From positions 1-42,944 of the forward strand of contig CASDQQ010000095.1 in assembly GCA_949282945.1 (NCBI GenBank): a stretch of DNA of 42,944 nt, read 5' to 3'. Source of the DNA: an uncultured Eubacteriales bacterium. GTDB taxonomy: Bacteria; Bacillota; Clostridia; UBA1212; CASDQQ01. Both the position numbers and the translations under genes were made by a program. The notes beneath the pieces were generated by a model. The model did no database searches. It saw nothing but the letters and a program-made list of their open reading frames with translations, and had not been told where the DNA came from. Shown here in pieces: positions 7,908 through 15,569 of this stretch (the first letter of the stretch is position 1; each line of letters opens with the position of its first letter).

Positions 7908-8957
7908 ATGATATTTAAAAGGGAACCCGGTATAATAACGGACTCGGTACAGATGCTTACAATATTTTTCAACAGAGAATATTATACCGAAAAAATTTCA
8001 AAAAGTAATCACGATCTGGAACTGGAGCTTAGGATCTTTGATAAATATATAAAAATATTTGAACATAAGATCCCTAAATATTTATCTCCTTTCTTTTATT
8101 GTGATGGAAATATCTCTTCTCTTATAAATCTTATACTGGATGATTATCTTTCTGAAGACCGCTCGGATTTTAATGAATTTTTACAATATATAAAAGATAA
8201 TATTTCTGTTGAAAAGCTTTTAACGCACTATTTTGGAGACGATTTTCCAGAAGAAACATCAGAGCTTATAAATAAAATATTTGAATACAATATAAAAGAC
8301 TCTATAAAATTATCCTTTATATTTTGTATAAACAATTTTGATTCTGTAATAATCGATGTAACAAATATTTTAAAAACATCTTATAGCGTAGCGTGCGATT
8401 TTCATAATGAAAACGCTGATCTGGTAAAAGAAATATATGAAAAAATAAATTCCGACTCCATAAAGGATTCTCTTTGCCTGTGTCTTGGAACGGATAAAGA
8501 GAGTATAGAGAAAAGCGTGTGTTCCATATCACTGGCGGCGCCGTCTATAATGATATGCAAGCCGGAATCTCAGACCGACGCCATGCTTATCATACTGGGG
8601 GAATACTGTCAGTACGCAATAGATTCCAAAATATCATACTCCAACGTTTCCATAGAGACACTTTCTGAGATACTCTATAATCCGCTCAAACGTACTATAG
8701 TGGAATATCTGTGCAAAAACAAAGAAATAAATCCCACAGTAGCGGCCAAGATCACGTGGTCATCTCCGAGTACGTCAGGCAGGACGCTTACCGCAATGTT
8801 AGGAGACAGTATACTTTATATAAGCAGAAAAACAAAGCTTTCCGTTTACTATTCTTTGCGAGAGGAATATCTTCTTTATGCAAAAAAGTACATGATAGAT
8901 TATCTGTCTCAGCAAATAGAGCTATACAACACTAATGTAAAAAATAACCGGCATTAA
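7908..8957 (+). CDS. Unrecognised winged-helix regulator, paralogue of the 12976-13977 gene
   Basis: A soluble, mostly helical protein of 349 residues that I cannot place in a named family. The C-terminal third (about 255-330) looks like an ArsR/MarR-type winged helix: LSEILYNPLKRTIVEYL, a recognition-helix segment, then a wing followed by LYISRKTKLSVYYSL. The N-terminal two thirds is Asp/Ile/Tyr-rich and may be a sensing domain. It aligns along its length with the protein at 12976-13977: similar N termini, and a shared I-L-G core just before the winged helix. It converges on paaK, sharing the bases of the two stop codons. Its position next to the paaK/ior operon suggests it controls that operon or the hflX side; this is inference. 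Confidence 0.75.
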   Translation: MIFKREPGIITDSVQMLTIFFNREYYTEKISKSNHDLELELRIFDKYIKIFEHKIPKYLSPFFYCDGNISSLINLILDDYLSEDRSDFNEFLQYIKDNISVEKLLTHYFGDDFPEETSELINKIFEYNIKDSIKLSFIFCINNFDSVIIDVTNILKTSYSVACDFHNENADLVKEIYEKINSDSIKDSLCLCLGTDKESIEKSVCSISLAAPSIMICKPESQTDAMLIILGEYCQYAIDSKISYSNVSIETLSEILYNPLKRTIVEYLCKNKEINPTVAAKITWSSPSTSGRTLTAMLGDSILYISRKTKLSVYYSLREEYLLYAKKYMIDYLSQQIELYNTNVKNNRH

Positions 8958-8967
8958 TACCGGTTAT
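8937..8967 (-). terminator. Terminator of the ior-paaK operon, built over two stop codons
   Basis: ATAACCGG (8944-8951) and CCGGTTAT (8960-8967) pair around an 8-nt loop. On the minus strand the stem is followed by TTTTTT. The loop contains the TTAA in which the convergent stop codons of paaK and the 349-residue regulator overlap. The plus strand has no T run after the stem, so it terminates mainly minus-strand transcripts. Confidence 0.85.
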
Positions 8968-10186
8968 CAAATATCCTCGTGGATTTTTTTTCGCTTCTTG
9001 GAAGTTCTCCTATGTCAGTAGGCTTTACTTCTACGGATATGCCTATCGAAGACTTAAATTTATTCTGTATCTCTATCTCCGCCGCATATTTATTGACGCC
9101 GGGATTGGTTTCTACAAAAAGCGTGCATATATCTCTTCCGTTCAAATGGTCTATCATAAACTGATATTCGCTGGAGGCCCCCTCTACTCCTGAAAGCACC
9201 TCCTCTATCTGGCTCGGAAAAATATTTACGCCCTTTACCTTCACCATATCATCCGTTCTGCCCAGTATCGTATCTATCCTTGGGTATTTATTTCCGCACG
9301 GACAATCTCCCGGTATCACTCTTGTAAGATCGTGGGTTCTGTACCGTATGAGAGGAGCTCCTTCTTTTTTCAATGTGGTTATTACCAGTTCTCCGATTTC
9401 TCCGTCCGGAAGATTCTCTCCTGTCTTTGGATCGACTATTTCAAAGTAAATATAGTCGTCCCACATATGCATACCGCATTCAAAATCACAGCTTATTCCT
9501 ATGCCGGGTCCGTATACCTCGGTGAGTCCGTATATATCATAAAGCTTTACTCCAAGCTCCCCGGCTATCCTTTTTCTCATTTTTTCTCCCCATCTTTCAG
9601 AGCCTATTATTCCTTTTTTCAGATAAATTTTATCTTTTATTCCTCTTTTTTCAATTTCCTCTGCCAGTAAAAGAGCATAAGACGAGGTGGCGCAAAGTAC
9701 GGTGGATTTCATGTCCATCATCATCTTAAGCTGCTTATCAGTATTTCCGGGTCCCATAGGTATTACCATTGCCCCAAGTTTTTCGGCTCCGGCCTGAAAA
9801 CCTATTCCCGCTGTCCAAAGCCCGTATCCTGGAGTTATATGTACTCTGTCAAACTTGGTAAGGCCCGCAGTTTCATAACATCTGCAAAACATTTCCGCCC
9901 AGTCCGACACATCTTTTGCAGTATACGGGATTATTACGGGAGTTCCGGTAGTGCCCGAGGAAGAATGTATCCTTACTACTTCCCCGTCCGGGACCGCCTG
10001 CAGTCCCAAAGGATACGCCTCTCTTAAGTCCCCCTTCCATGTAAACGGAAGCTTCTGAAAATCTTCCTGAGAATTTATGCTCTCCACGTCTGTATCTTTA
10101 AGTTTCTCTCCGTAAAAGCCTTTCTGCACCTTCAAATTCTTCAGCTGCTCTTTTATAAGTATAAATTGGGATTCTTTCATTTTCAT
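8954..10186 (-). CDS. paaK: Phenylacetate-CoA ligase family protein
   Basis: A 410-residue ANL-superfamily enzyme of the PaaK branch, interconverting an aryl acetate plus ATP and CoA with the arylacetyl-CoA. Visible are the P-loop H-S-S-S-G-T-T-G-T-P, Y-G-L-T-E-V-Y-G-P, and the hinge region I-L-G-R-T-D-D-M-V-K-V-K-G. The ATG at 10186 follows GGAGGAG. It lies 21 bp after iorB in the same operon. With IorAB upstream it can act in either direction: it can release arylacetate with ATP formation, or activate exogenous arylacetate for synthesis of aromatic amino acids. The sequence does not decide the direction or which aryl group is preferred. Confidence 0.9.
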   Translation of the reverse strand: MKMKESQFILIKEQLKNLKVQKGFYGEKLKDTDVESINSQEDFQKLPFTWKGDLREAYPLGLQAVPDGEVVRIHSSSGTTGTPVIIPYTAKDVSDWAEMFCRCYETAGLTKFDRVHITPGYGLWTAGIGFQAGAEKLGAMVIPMGPGNTDKQLKMMMDMKSTVLCATSSYALLLAEEIEKRGIKDKIYLKKGIIGSERWGEKMRKRIAGELGVKLYDIYGLTEVYGPGIGISCDFECGMHMWDDYIYFEIVDPKTGENLPDGEIGELVITTLKKEGAPLIRYRTHDLTRVIPGDCPCGNKYPRIDTILGRTDDMVKVKGVNIFPSQIEEVLSGVEGASSEYQFMIDHLNGRDICTLFVETNPGVNKYAAEIEIQNKFKSSIGISVEVKPTDIGELPRSEKKSTRIFDNRY

Positions 10187-10207
10187 ATTATGCGTCTCCT
10201 CCGGTCA

Positions 10208-10795
10208 TCATTTATTTTCATATACAATTTCAATAGCTTTTAAATTTATTTCATGAAATCTTGACGGCACAAGCTTTAAAACGGCGCTTTCAAGCTCTTC
10301 TTTTGATATTCCCAAAGCCCCGGATCTTGCTGCCGCCGCCAGTAAAACAGTATTCAGCACCTTAAAAGATCCGCATTTTCCGTATATTTCATCCCCGTTG
10401 ATCACTGTCAGATTTTCTATATTACACTTTAAATAATCTAGCATTTCTTCTCCGTTGTATCCGCTGTCCATAAGCGCCGCCGTAACCGGTTTCACAGCTT
10501 TATCATTAACGATTACCGTCCCTCCTTTTTTCAGATAGGATATGCACCTCACGGCTTCCGCAGGTTCAAATGCTATGATTACGTCCGCCGTTCCCTTTGG
10601 TATAAGGGGTGAGTCTATATTTTTCCCTACTCTTACATGGCTTGCCACACAGCCTCCCCTCTGGGCCATTCCTATGGTTTCTGCCGTTCTTACGTCCATC
10701 CCCTTTTCCATTGCCGCAAAGGCTATAAGTCTTGACGCAAGCACCGTCCCCTGTCCTCCTACCCCGCAGAGCAGGCAATTATTTACTGAATTCAT
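10208..10795 (-). CDS. iorB: Indolepyruvate ferredoxin oxidoreductase, beta subunit
   Basis: A 195-residue subunit with the gamma-type fold of 2-oxoacid:ferredoxin oxidoreductases. Characteristic segments are LLCGVGGQGTVLASRL at the N terminus and M-A-Q-R-G-G-x-V-x-S-H-V-R. With IorA it oxidatively decarboxylates arylpyruvates (indolepyruvate, phenylpyruvate, hydroxyphenylpyruvate) to arylacetyl-CoA and reduces ferredoxin. Length matches the family. Its start overlaps the iorA stop in ATGA, so the two subunits are translationally coupled, as expected for a fixed-ratio complex. Confidence 0.95.
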   Translation of the reverse strand: MNSVNNCLLCGVGGQGTVLASRLIAFAAMEKGMDVRTAETIGMAQRGGCVASHVRVGKNIDSPLIPKGTADVIIAFEPAEAVRCISYLKKGGTVIVNDKAVKPVTAALMDSGYNGEEMLDYLKCNIENLTVINGDEIYGKCGSFKVLNTVLLAAAARSGALGISKEELESAVLKLVPSRFHEINLKAIEIVYENK

Positions 10796-12642
10796 TTTAA
10801 ATTCCCCTCCTTATCCGAAGAGCATATGGCGCCTTTAGGACATACCTGAGTGCAAAGTCCGCAGCCAAAGCAAAGGGAATCTTCTATTTCCACCTTTCCG
10901 CCGTTCCTTACGATAGCCGGGCACCCCAGTTCTCTGATACATTTTTTACAGCCTATACAATCTTCTTTGCTTACATTAAATTTTTTCAGCGGTTTGCTTA
11001 TTGCTATACACGGCGATTTAAATATCACAGCCCTTACTCCGTCTTTCCCCGCCGCTTCCTTAACGGCGGCCACAGCCTCTTCAAGGCAGAAAGGATCTAC
11101 CGTTTTTACGTATGCAAGGCCTATAGCCTTAAGTATATTTTCGATGCTGATCTTTTGGGATATTTCTTTCATCATTGTAACCCCTGTGCCCGGGTGCGGC
11201 TGATGTCCCGTCATAGCCGTTGTGGAGTTATCCAGAACTATAAGTATCATATCCGTCTTATTGTAAACGGCGTTTATGACTCCTGTAATTCCGGAAGCAA
11301 AAAATGTGGAATCACCGATAAAAGCGAAATTTAAAGTATCCGGTTCTATACGGTGTATTCCCTGAGCTATAGTTACGTCCGCTCCCATACAGAGACATGT
11401 ATCCACCATATCCAAAGGTTGGGAATTTCCGAGAGTATAGCAGCCTATATCGCCGCTGAATACTGCTTTTTTACCTTTCGCCGCCTGTTTGACCGCATAA
11501 AATGAAGCTCTGTGAGGACATCCGGCGCATAATACCGGAGGTCTTGCGGGCATGGGCGGTATGTCACCTGACACATCTTCTCCATAATTTATATTTAACA
11601 GGCTGTTTAATACGGACTGTACTGATTCTACGCTGTTTTCACCTGCGGCCTGCACCGTGCCGTCTGATTTTCCTTTTACGGTAACTTTAAGATTATGCTT
11701 TCCACATATGTATACAAGCTCTCTTTCTACAACCGGATCCAGTTCCTCAAATACCAACACTTCACTGGCGTCTTTTAAAAACTCAAGCGCCAGTTTTTCC
11801 GGAAAAGGATATGCCGTAGCTATTTTGAGTATCCTTACATTGCGGGAGATATTATCGCCCATACATTTTAACGCTTCTTTTAAATAAGCATAGCTTATTC
11901 CGCTTGCGGCGATATGAAGCCAATTTCCGCTTTCAGCCCCTTCTTTTGGGCAGTCTTCTATCCAATTAAACCGGTATGAGGAAAAATCTTCTCCTATTTT
12001 TGGATTTCTATTTTCTATCTTCAAATGATTCAAATATGATGTTCTCGGAAAAATAACCCATCTTTGCGTATCCTTTATAAAACCTTCCGGAACATTTTTC
12101 TTTATGTTTTCATTTACTTTTACAGAAGCGCATCCGTGGCAAACTCTTGTGGTAGGCCTGAAAAGTACCGGCGTATTATATTTTTCCGAATATTCAAAGG
12201 CGTCTCCGATCATATCATAGGCCTCTTCCGGAGAGGAAGGATCAAAAACCGGCAATTTAGCAAAAGCCGCAAAATGCCTTGTATCCTGTTCTGTCTGCGA
12301 GGAAATGGGACCGGGATCGTCCGCGGACACTATCACCATTCCTCCTTTTATTCCCACATAAGCCAGGCTCATAAGCGGATCGGAAGCTACGTTCAGACCT
12401 ACCTGCTTCATGGTTACCAGGGTACGGGCCCCGGCGTATGAAGCTCCCGCGGCCACTTCAAGAGCCGCTTTTTCATTTACCGACCACTCTACATATATAT
12501 CTCCGTTATTCCTTTTTGCCACTGTTTCCAAAATTTCCGTCGAAGGGGTTCCGGGATATCCGGCCACTAAATTTACTCCCGCATGTATCGCTCCAAGAGC
12601 AATAGCTTCGTTCCCCATTAAAAATTCTTTCTTAAGTTCCAT
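10792..12642 (-). CDS. iorA: Indolepyruvate ferredoxin oxidoreductase, alpha subunit
   Basis: The 616-residue thiamine-diphosphate subunit. The N-terminal domain begins with the typical A-G-Y-P-G-T-P-S-T-E-I. A TPP-binding part carries G-D-I-G-C-Y-T-L-G and G-D-S-T-F-F-A-S-G. The C terminus is a two-cluster ferredoxin domain with CIGCKKCIRELGCP and C-F-G-C-G-L-C-T-Q-V-C-P. It is the first gene of iorA-iorB-paaK. The SD before the ATG is weak. The operon serves amino-acid catabolism in anaerobes, typically yielding indoleacetate, phenylacetate or hydroxyphenylacetate together with reduced ferredoxin. Confidence 0.96.
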   Translation of the reverse strand: MELKKEFLMGNEAIALGAIHAGVNLVAGYPGTPSTEILETVAKRNNGDIYVEWSVNEKAALEVAAGASYAGARTLVTMKQVGLNVASDPLMSLAYVGIKGGMVIVSADDPGPISSQTEQDTRHFAAFAKLPVFDPSSPEEAYDMIGDAFEYSEKYNTPVLFRPTTRVCHGCASVKVNENIKKNVPEGFIKDTQRWVIFPRTSYLNHLKIENRNPKIGEDFSSYRFNWIEDCPKEGAESGNWLHIAASGISYAYLKEALKCMGDNISRNVRILKIATAYPFPEKLALEFLKDASEVLVFEELDPVVERELVYICGKHNLKVTVKGKSDGTVQAAGENSVESVQSVLNSLLNINYGEDVSGDIPPMPARPPVLCAGCPHRASFYAVKQAAKGKKAVFSGDIGCYTLGNSQPLDMVDTCLCMGADVTIAQGIHRIEPDTLNFAFIGDSTFFASGITGVINAVYNKTDMILIVLDNSTTAMTGHQPHPGTGVTMMKEISQKISIENILKAIGLAYVKTVDPFCLEEAVAAVKEAAGKDGVRAVIFKSPCIAISKPLKKFNVSKEDCIGCKKCIRELGCPAIVRNGGKVEIEDSLCFGCGLCTQVCPKGAICSSDKEGNLK

Positions 12643-12679
12643 TTTTTACACCGTCTTTCAAATACGTGATTTTTTTGAT

Positions 12680-12709
12680 ATTATACTACATATAGGCTGA
12701 AAAGGACAA
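12680..12709 (-). promoter_or_regulatory. Promoter of iorA-iorB-paaK
   Basis: On the minus strand TTGTCC, an 18-bp spacer and a perfect TATAAT, about 40 bp before the iorA ATG. Confidence 0.65.
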
Positions 12710-12760
12710 GGACAGGCCAGATCGCTCCAAATAGTCAAAGCTTTATTTTCATATTACGGC

Positions 12761-12809
12761 AAAAAAATATATGCAGCCATCGGTAAATATACACCGATCA
12801 CTGCATATA
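12761..12809 (-). terminator. Terminator after the regulator-peptide cassette
   Basis: The arms TATATGCAG (12768-12776) and CTGCATATA (12801-12809), with an inner ATCGGT/ACCGAT pair, form a long hairpin. On the minus strand a run of seven T follows. It ends the transcript 35 bp after the small peptide gene and separates it from the iorA promoter. Confidence 0.88.
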
Positions 12810-12843
12810 ACATAATTACGGTCATTAAACGCAAATGTAAATT

Positions 12844-12957
12844 TTATCTGCCGTAGGCGAACGGTCCGCAATAATCGCTGCAAGCGCCTAAAGCCACTTG
12901 CTTTTTAAGCTCGTTTTTTCCTATGACCGTCATGGTAAATCTTTTCCATTCCTTCAA
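12844..12957 (-). CDS. Small two-cysteine peptide, 37 residues, function unknown
   Basis: A very short gene starting with TTG. The start is supported by a full-strength SD, AAAGGAGGG (12964-12972), placed 6 nt upstream. The product begins MKEWKRF, has a charged middle (GKNELKKQ) and ends V-A-L-G-A-C-S-D-Y-C-G-P-F-A-Y-G-R. The charged front and the Gly/Cys/aromatic tail resemble a leader-plus-core precursor peptide of the signalling or RiPP kind, but no modification or export gene is next to it. It begins 18 bp after the stop codon of the winged-helix regulator and is followed by a strong terminator, so the two form one transcript. I do not recognise the peptide family. Confidence 0.65.
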   Translation of the reverse strand: MKEWKRFTMTVIGKNELKKQVALGACSDYCGPFAYGR

Positions 12958-12975
12958 GACAATCCCTCCTTTACA

Positions 12976-13977
12976 TCAGCTAGTCTTTCCTCCGTCCATG
13001 TAATGAGAAAGTTTATTATTCATTAAGGCGGAGGCAACTTTAAAATACTCCTTGTTTATTTTATAATAAATACACTTATTTGTCACCTCATAAACGTAAG
13101 TAACCTTTTCTTTCGTAAGCTCTGACAATACTCTGTACACAGACGCCTGGGAATAATCGTCAAGCAGGTTATATATATTGGCGGGAGTAAGTTTTTCATA
13201 TTCGTCCAGCAGGTCGATCACTTTCATTGCCAGGTCGCTTTTTAAAACATAGGCCACAGATTTAAAATTTACATGGGCATATCTATTGTTTTTCAGGAAA
13301 TCTCCACATCTCAATCCTAAAATATATACAGTTTCTTTATTATTTATAGAATATCTCAGAGCATACTGATCGAGCAGTGATATTCCGTATACCGTAATCT
13401 CATTTTCAAGCTCAAACCCGAGAGTGTTCTTTATCTGTCCCAACAAGCTTTTGCTCAGCTGAAAATTCTTTAAAACTAAATTGTTCTGTCGGTACAATTC
13501 GGATATATGCTTATATACAATTTCTACATCAGATATCAGTCTTTCGATCACCCTGTCATGCTCGTTGAAAAATATACCTATGCTGAGCTTGTGGTCGGCT
13601 TCAACGTCAAGCTCGAATATATCCGCGTACCCCACCGGTTTTTCACTATGAAAATAGAAATTCATTATGTAGTCAAACAGGACATCTTTATTATTGAATA
13701 ATCTACTGATCAGACTCTCCACAGACTGTATATTGTTAAAATTTTTCAGCAGAAAGTCCATTAAAGCGGAAGTCCTTATGCTGTTAACATATTTAAAAAA
13801 AACCAGATATTCCTTTGGAAAGCTATTTTCTATTTTTATCCTGCTGTAATATTTAAAAAACAGTATCTCATCATATCCGTAAAAGCTTATATCCGCATCT
13901 ATGGTATTTTTATTAAAATATATTTCAAAATATTTGACAGTATCATATAATATGGATCTGTTTAAATCAAATTGCAT
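12976..13977 (-). CDS. Unrecognised winged-helix regulator, paralogue of the 7908-8957 gene
   Basis: A soluble protein of 333 residues with a Phe/Tyr/Asn-rich helical N-terminal part and a C-terminal winged helix (about 235-315). The latter shows VIDLLDEYEKLTPANIYNLL, then DYSQASVYRVLSEL as the likely recognition helix and a wing ending in C-I-Y-Y-K-I. It is homologous to the 349-residue protein at 7908. I start at the ATG at 13977, which aligns with its paralogue's start; a TTG at 13992 is possible but has no SD. It is co-transcribed with the 37-residue peptide gene and lies upstream of iorA. A peptide-responsive or self-regulated switch is a reasonable hypothesis, not shown. Confidence 0.78.
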   Translation of the reverse strand: MQFDLNRSILYDTVKYFEIYFNKNTIDADISFYGYDEILFFKYYSRIKIENSFPKEYLVFFKYVNSIRTSALMDFLLKNFNNIQSVESLISRLFNNKDVLFDYIMNFYFHSEKPVGYADIFELDVEADHKLSIGIFFNEHDRVIERLISDVEIVYKHISELYRQNNLVLKNFQLSKSLLGQIKNTLGFELENEITVYGISLLDQYALRYSINNKETVYILGLRCGDFLKNNRYAHVNFKSVAYVLKSDLAMKVIDLLDEYEKLTPANIYNLLDDYSQASVYRVLSELTKEKVTYVYEVTNKCIYYKINKEYFKVASALMNNKLSHYMDGGKTS

Positions 13978-14021
13978 TGTATCACGTCTCAATTCATGTA
14001 GTTAATATTACTTTGTTTACC

Positions 14022-14050
14022 ATTATATTGTAATCTGGGTCTTATGTCAA
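14022..14050 (-). promoter_or_regulatory. Perfect-consensus promoter of the regulator-peptide cassette
   Basis: On the minus strand TTGACA, exactly 17 bp and TATAAT: full sigma-A consensus, about 45 bp before the ATG. Such strength is unusual for a regulator gene. TAATATTA in the leader could be part of an operator. Confidence 0.85.
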
Positions 14051-14069
14051 ATTTATGATCTGCTTTTTT

Positions 14070-14112
14070 ATAAAACCGGCGAGGGCCAAGGCCCCCGCCG
14101 TCACGGTTTTAT
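14070..14112 (-). terminator. Terminator after the amino-acid ABC operon
   Basis: ATAAAACCG (14070-14078) and CGGTTTTAT (14104-14112) flank a very GC-rich inner stem around GGGCC/GGCCC. The stem begins 14 bp past the ATPase stop codon. The T tract is part of the arm, so it may work on both strands. Confidence 0.75.
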
Positions 14113-14125
14113 ATGACTAAAAATT

Positions 14126-14878
14126 TTATATTACACTGTTTATAAAATTCGCTATTCTCGGCAGCTCCGGATGATTAAAAATCCTGTCCGGCACATCATC
14201 GGCCAGTATTCCCGTTTCGTCCATAAATATGACCCGGTCAGCCGCTTCCCTGGCAAACCCCATTTCATGCGTGACTACTATCATCGTCATTTTTTCTTCC
14301 GCAAGCTCTTTCATAACGGCCAGAACTTCTCCCGTAAGCTGAGGGTCCAAAGAAGAAGTGGGTTCGTCAAAAAGGAGCATATCGGGGCCCATCATAAGCG
14401 CCCTGGCAATAGCCACCCGCTGTTTTTGTCCCCCTGACAGCTGAGAAGGCTTGGCGTCCCCTTTATCGGAAAGCCCCACCTTTTTCAAAAGGGCGTCCGC
14501 CCTTTTTTTCAGCTCCGCCGTATCCTCCTTCTTCACAAATTTAGGCGCGTATATTAAATTATCCATAACAGAAAGATGTGGGAACAAATTAAAATTCTGA
14601 AAAACCATTCCCATTTTAGAGCATATGGCTCTGCAGATTTTTTCCGGCTTATATTTTCCGTCCTCCACAAAAGGAGTTCCTTCAATATAAATACTTCCGC
14701 CGTCGGCCTTTTCCAAATTGATAAGACATCTCAGCATAGTGCTCTTTCCTGAACCGGAAGGCCCTATGACCGCAACAGTCTCGCCCTTTTTAACAGAAAA
14801 CGAGATATTTTTCAAAACCTCTAAAGTTCCGAATTTCTTACTTAGATTATTTACGTTTATAATATTGTCAGCAACCAT
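14126..14878 (-). CDS. Polar amino-acid ABC transporter, ATP-binding protein
   Basis: A 250-residue ABC ATPase of the GlnQ/HisP type. It has Walker A GPSGSGKST, Q-loop V-F-Q-N-F-N-L-F-P-H, signature LSGGQKQRVAIARAL, Walker B L-L-F-D-E-P-T-S and the switch His in V-V-T-H-E-M. Length is normal. It is the third gene of a binding-protein/permease/ATPase operon, 28 bp after the permease. It powers import through a homodimeric permease at the membrane. The exact amino acid cannot be read from sequence. Confidence 0.94.
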   Translation of the reverse strand: MVADNIINVNNLSKKFGTLEVLKNISFSVKKGETVAVIGPSGSGKSTMLRCLINLEKADGGSIYIEGTPFVEDGKYKPEKICRAICSKMGMVFQNFNLFPHLSVMDNLIYAPKFVKKEDTAELKKRADALLKKVGLSDKGDAKPSQLSGGQKQRVAIARALMMGPDMLLFDEPTSSLDPQLTGEVLAVMKELAEEKMTMIVVTHEMGFAREAADRVIFMDETGILADDVPDRIFNHPELPRIANFINSVI

Positions 14879-14906
14879 TTTTTCACCTTTTATTCATGTG
14901 TTTATA

Positions 14907-15563
14907 TCAGTAAGCCATTTTCTTTTCAAGATATTTGAAAAGCCTGGTAAGAATAAGGGTAAACAGAAGATAAAACACAGCCGCGGCCACATAAGCTATG
15001 GGATTTGCGTCCCGGTTTACAGCTCCCTTTGTAAAATACAGTATTTCTGTCACGCCTATGGCGGTTATAAGCGAAGTATCTTTTACAAGGGTTATACACT
15101 CGTTTGCAACCGAAGGAAGGGAAACCCTCAGCATCTGCGGTACGACTATTTTTACAGAGGTCTGCGCCTGATTAAATCCAAGAACCTTGGCAGCCTCATA
15201 CTGGCCTTTGTCCACGCTCAACAATCCGCCTCTGAATATTTCGCAAAAATACGCCGCGTAATTTAATATAAACGCCAGACATGCCGCAGAAAATCTGTCC
15301 ATGACCAGATATTGCCCTATTCCCGGTATAAAGGTCAGCCCATAATAGAAGAAATAAAGCTGAAGTAAAAGAGGTGTTCCTCTCATCAGCCATATGTATC
15401 CGCCCAGTATACCTCTGAAAAAAGAGTATTTGCTGTTTCTTATAAAAGAAAGCAGCAAGCCTAAAGGTATTGCGATCACTACCGTGATCGCAAATAGCCC
15501 CAGAGTATATTTGATTCCCTCCGACAGTTGTCCGAAGAGCTTCAGCATATATGAAAAGTCCAT
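14907..15563 (-). CDS. Polar amino-acid ABC transporter, permease
   Basis: A 218-residue inner-membrane permease of the His/Glu/Gln/Arg/opine family with about five transmembrane helices. The family hallmark is present: a R-G-T-P-L-L-L-Q-L-Y-F segment near residue 60 and an EAA-like loop around GQYEAAKVLGFNQ. It starts 6 bp after the binding-protein stop and has only a distant AAGGA as SD, so it probably depends on coupling. One permease gene suggests a homodimer. Confidence 0.93.
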   Translation of the reverse strand: MDFSYMLKLFGQLSEGIKYTLGLFAITVVIAIPLGLLLSFIRNSKYSFFRGILGGYIWLMRGTPLLLQLYFFYYGLTFIPGIGQYLVMDRFSAACLAFILNYAAYFCEIFRGGLLSVDKGQYEAAKVLGFNQAQTSVKIVVPQMLRVSLPSVANECITLVKDTSLITAIGVTEILYFTKGAVNRDANPIAYVAAAVFYLLFTLILTRLFKYLEKKMAY

Positions 15564-15569
15564 TTTTTA

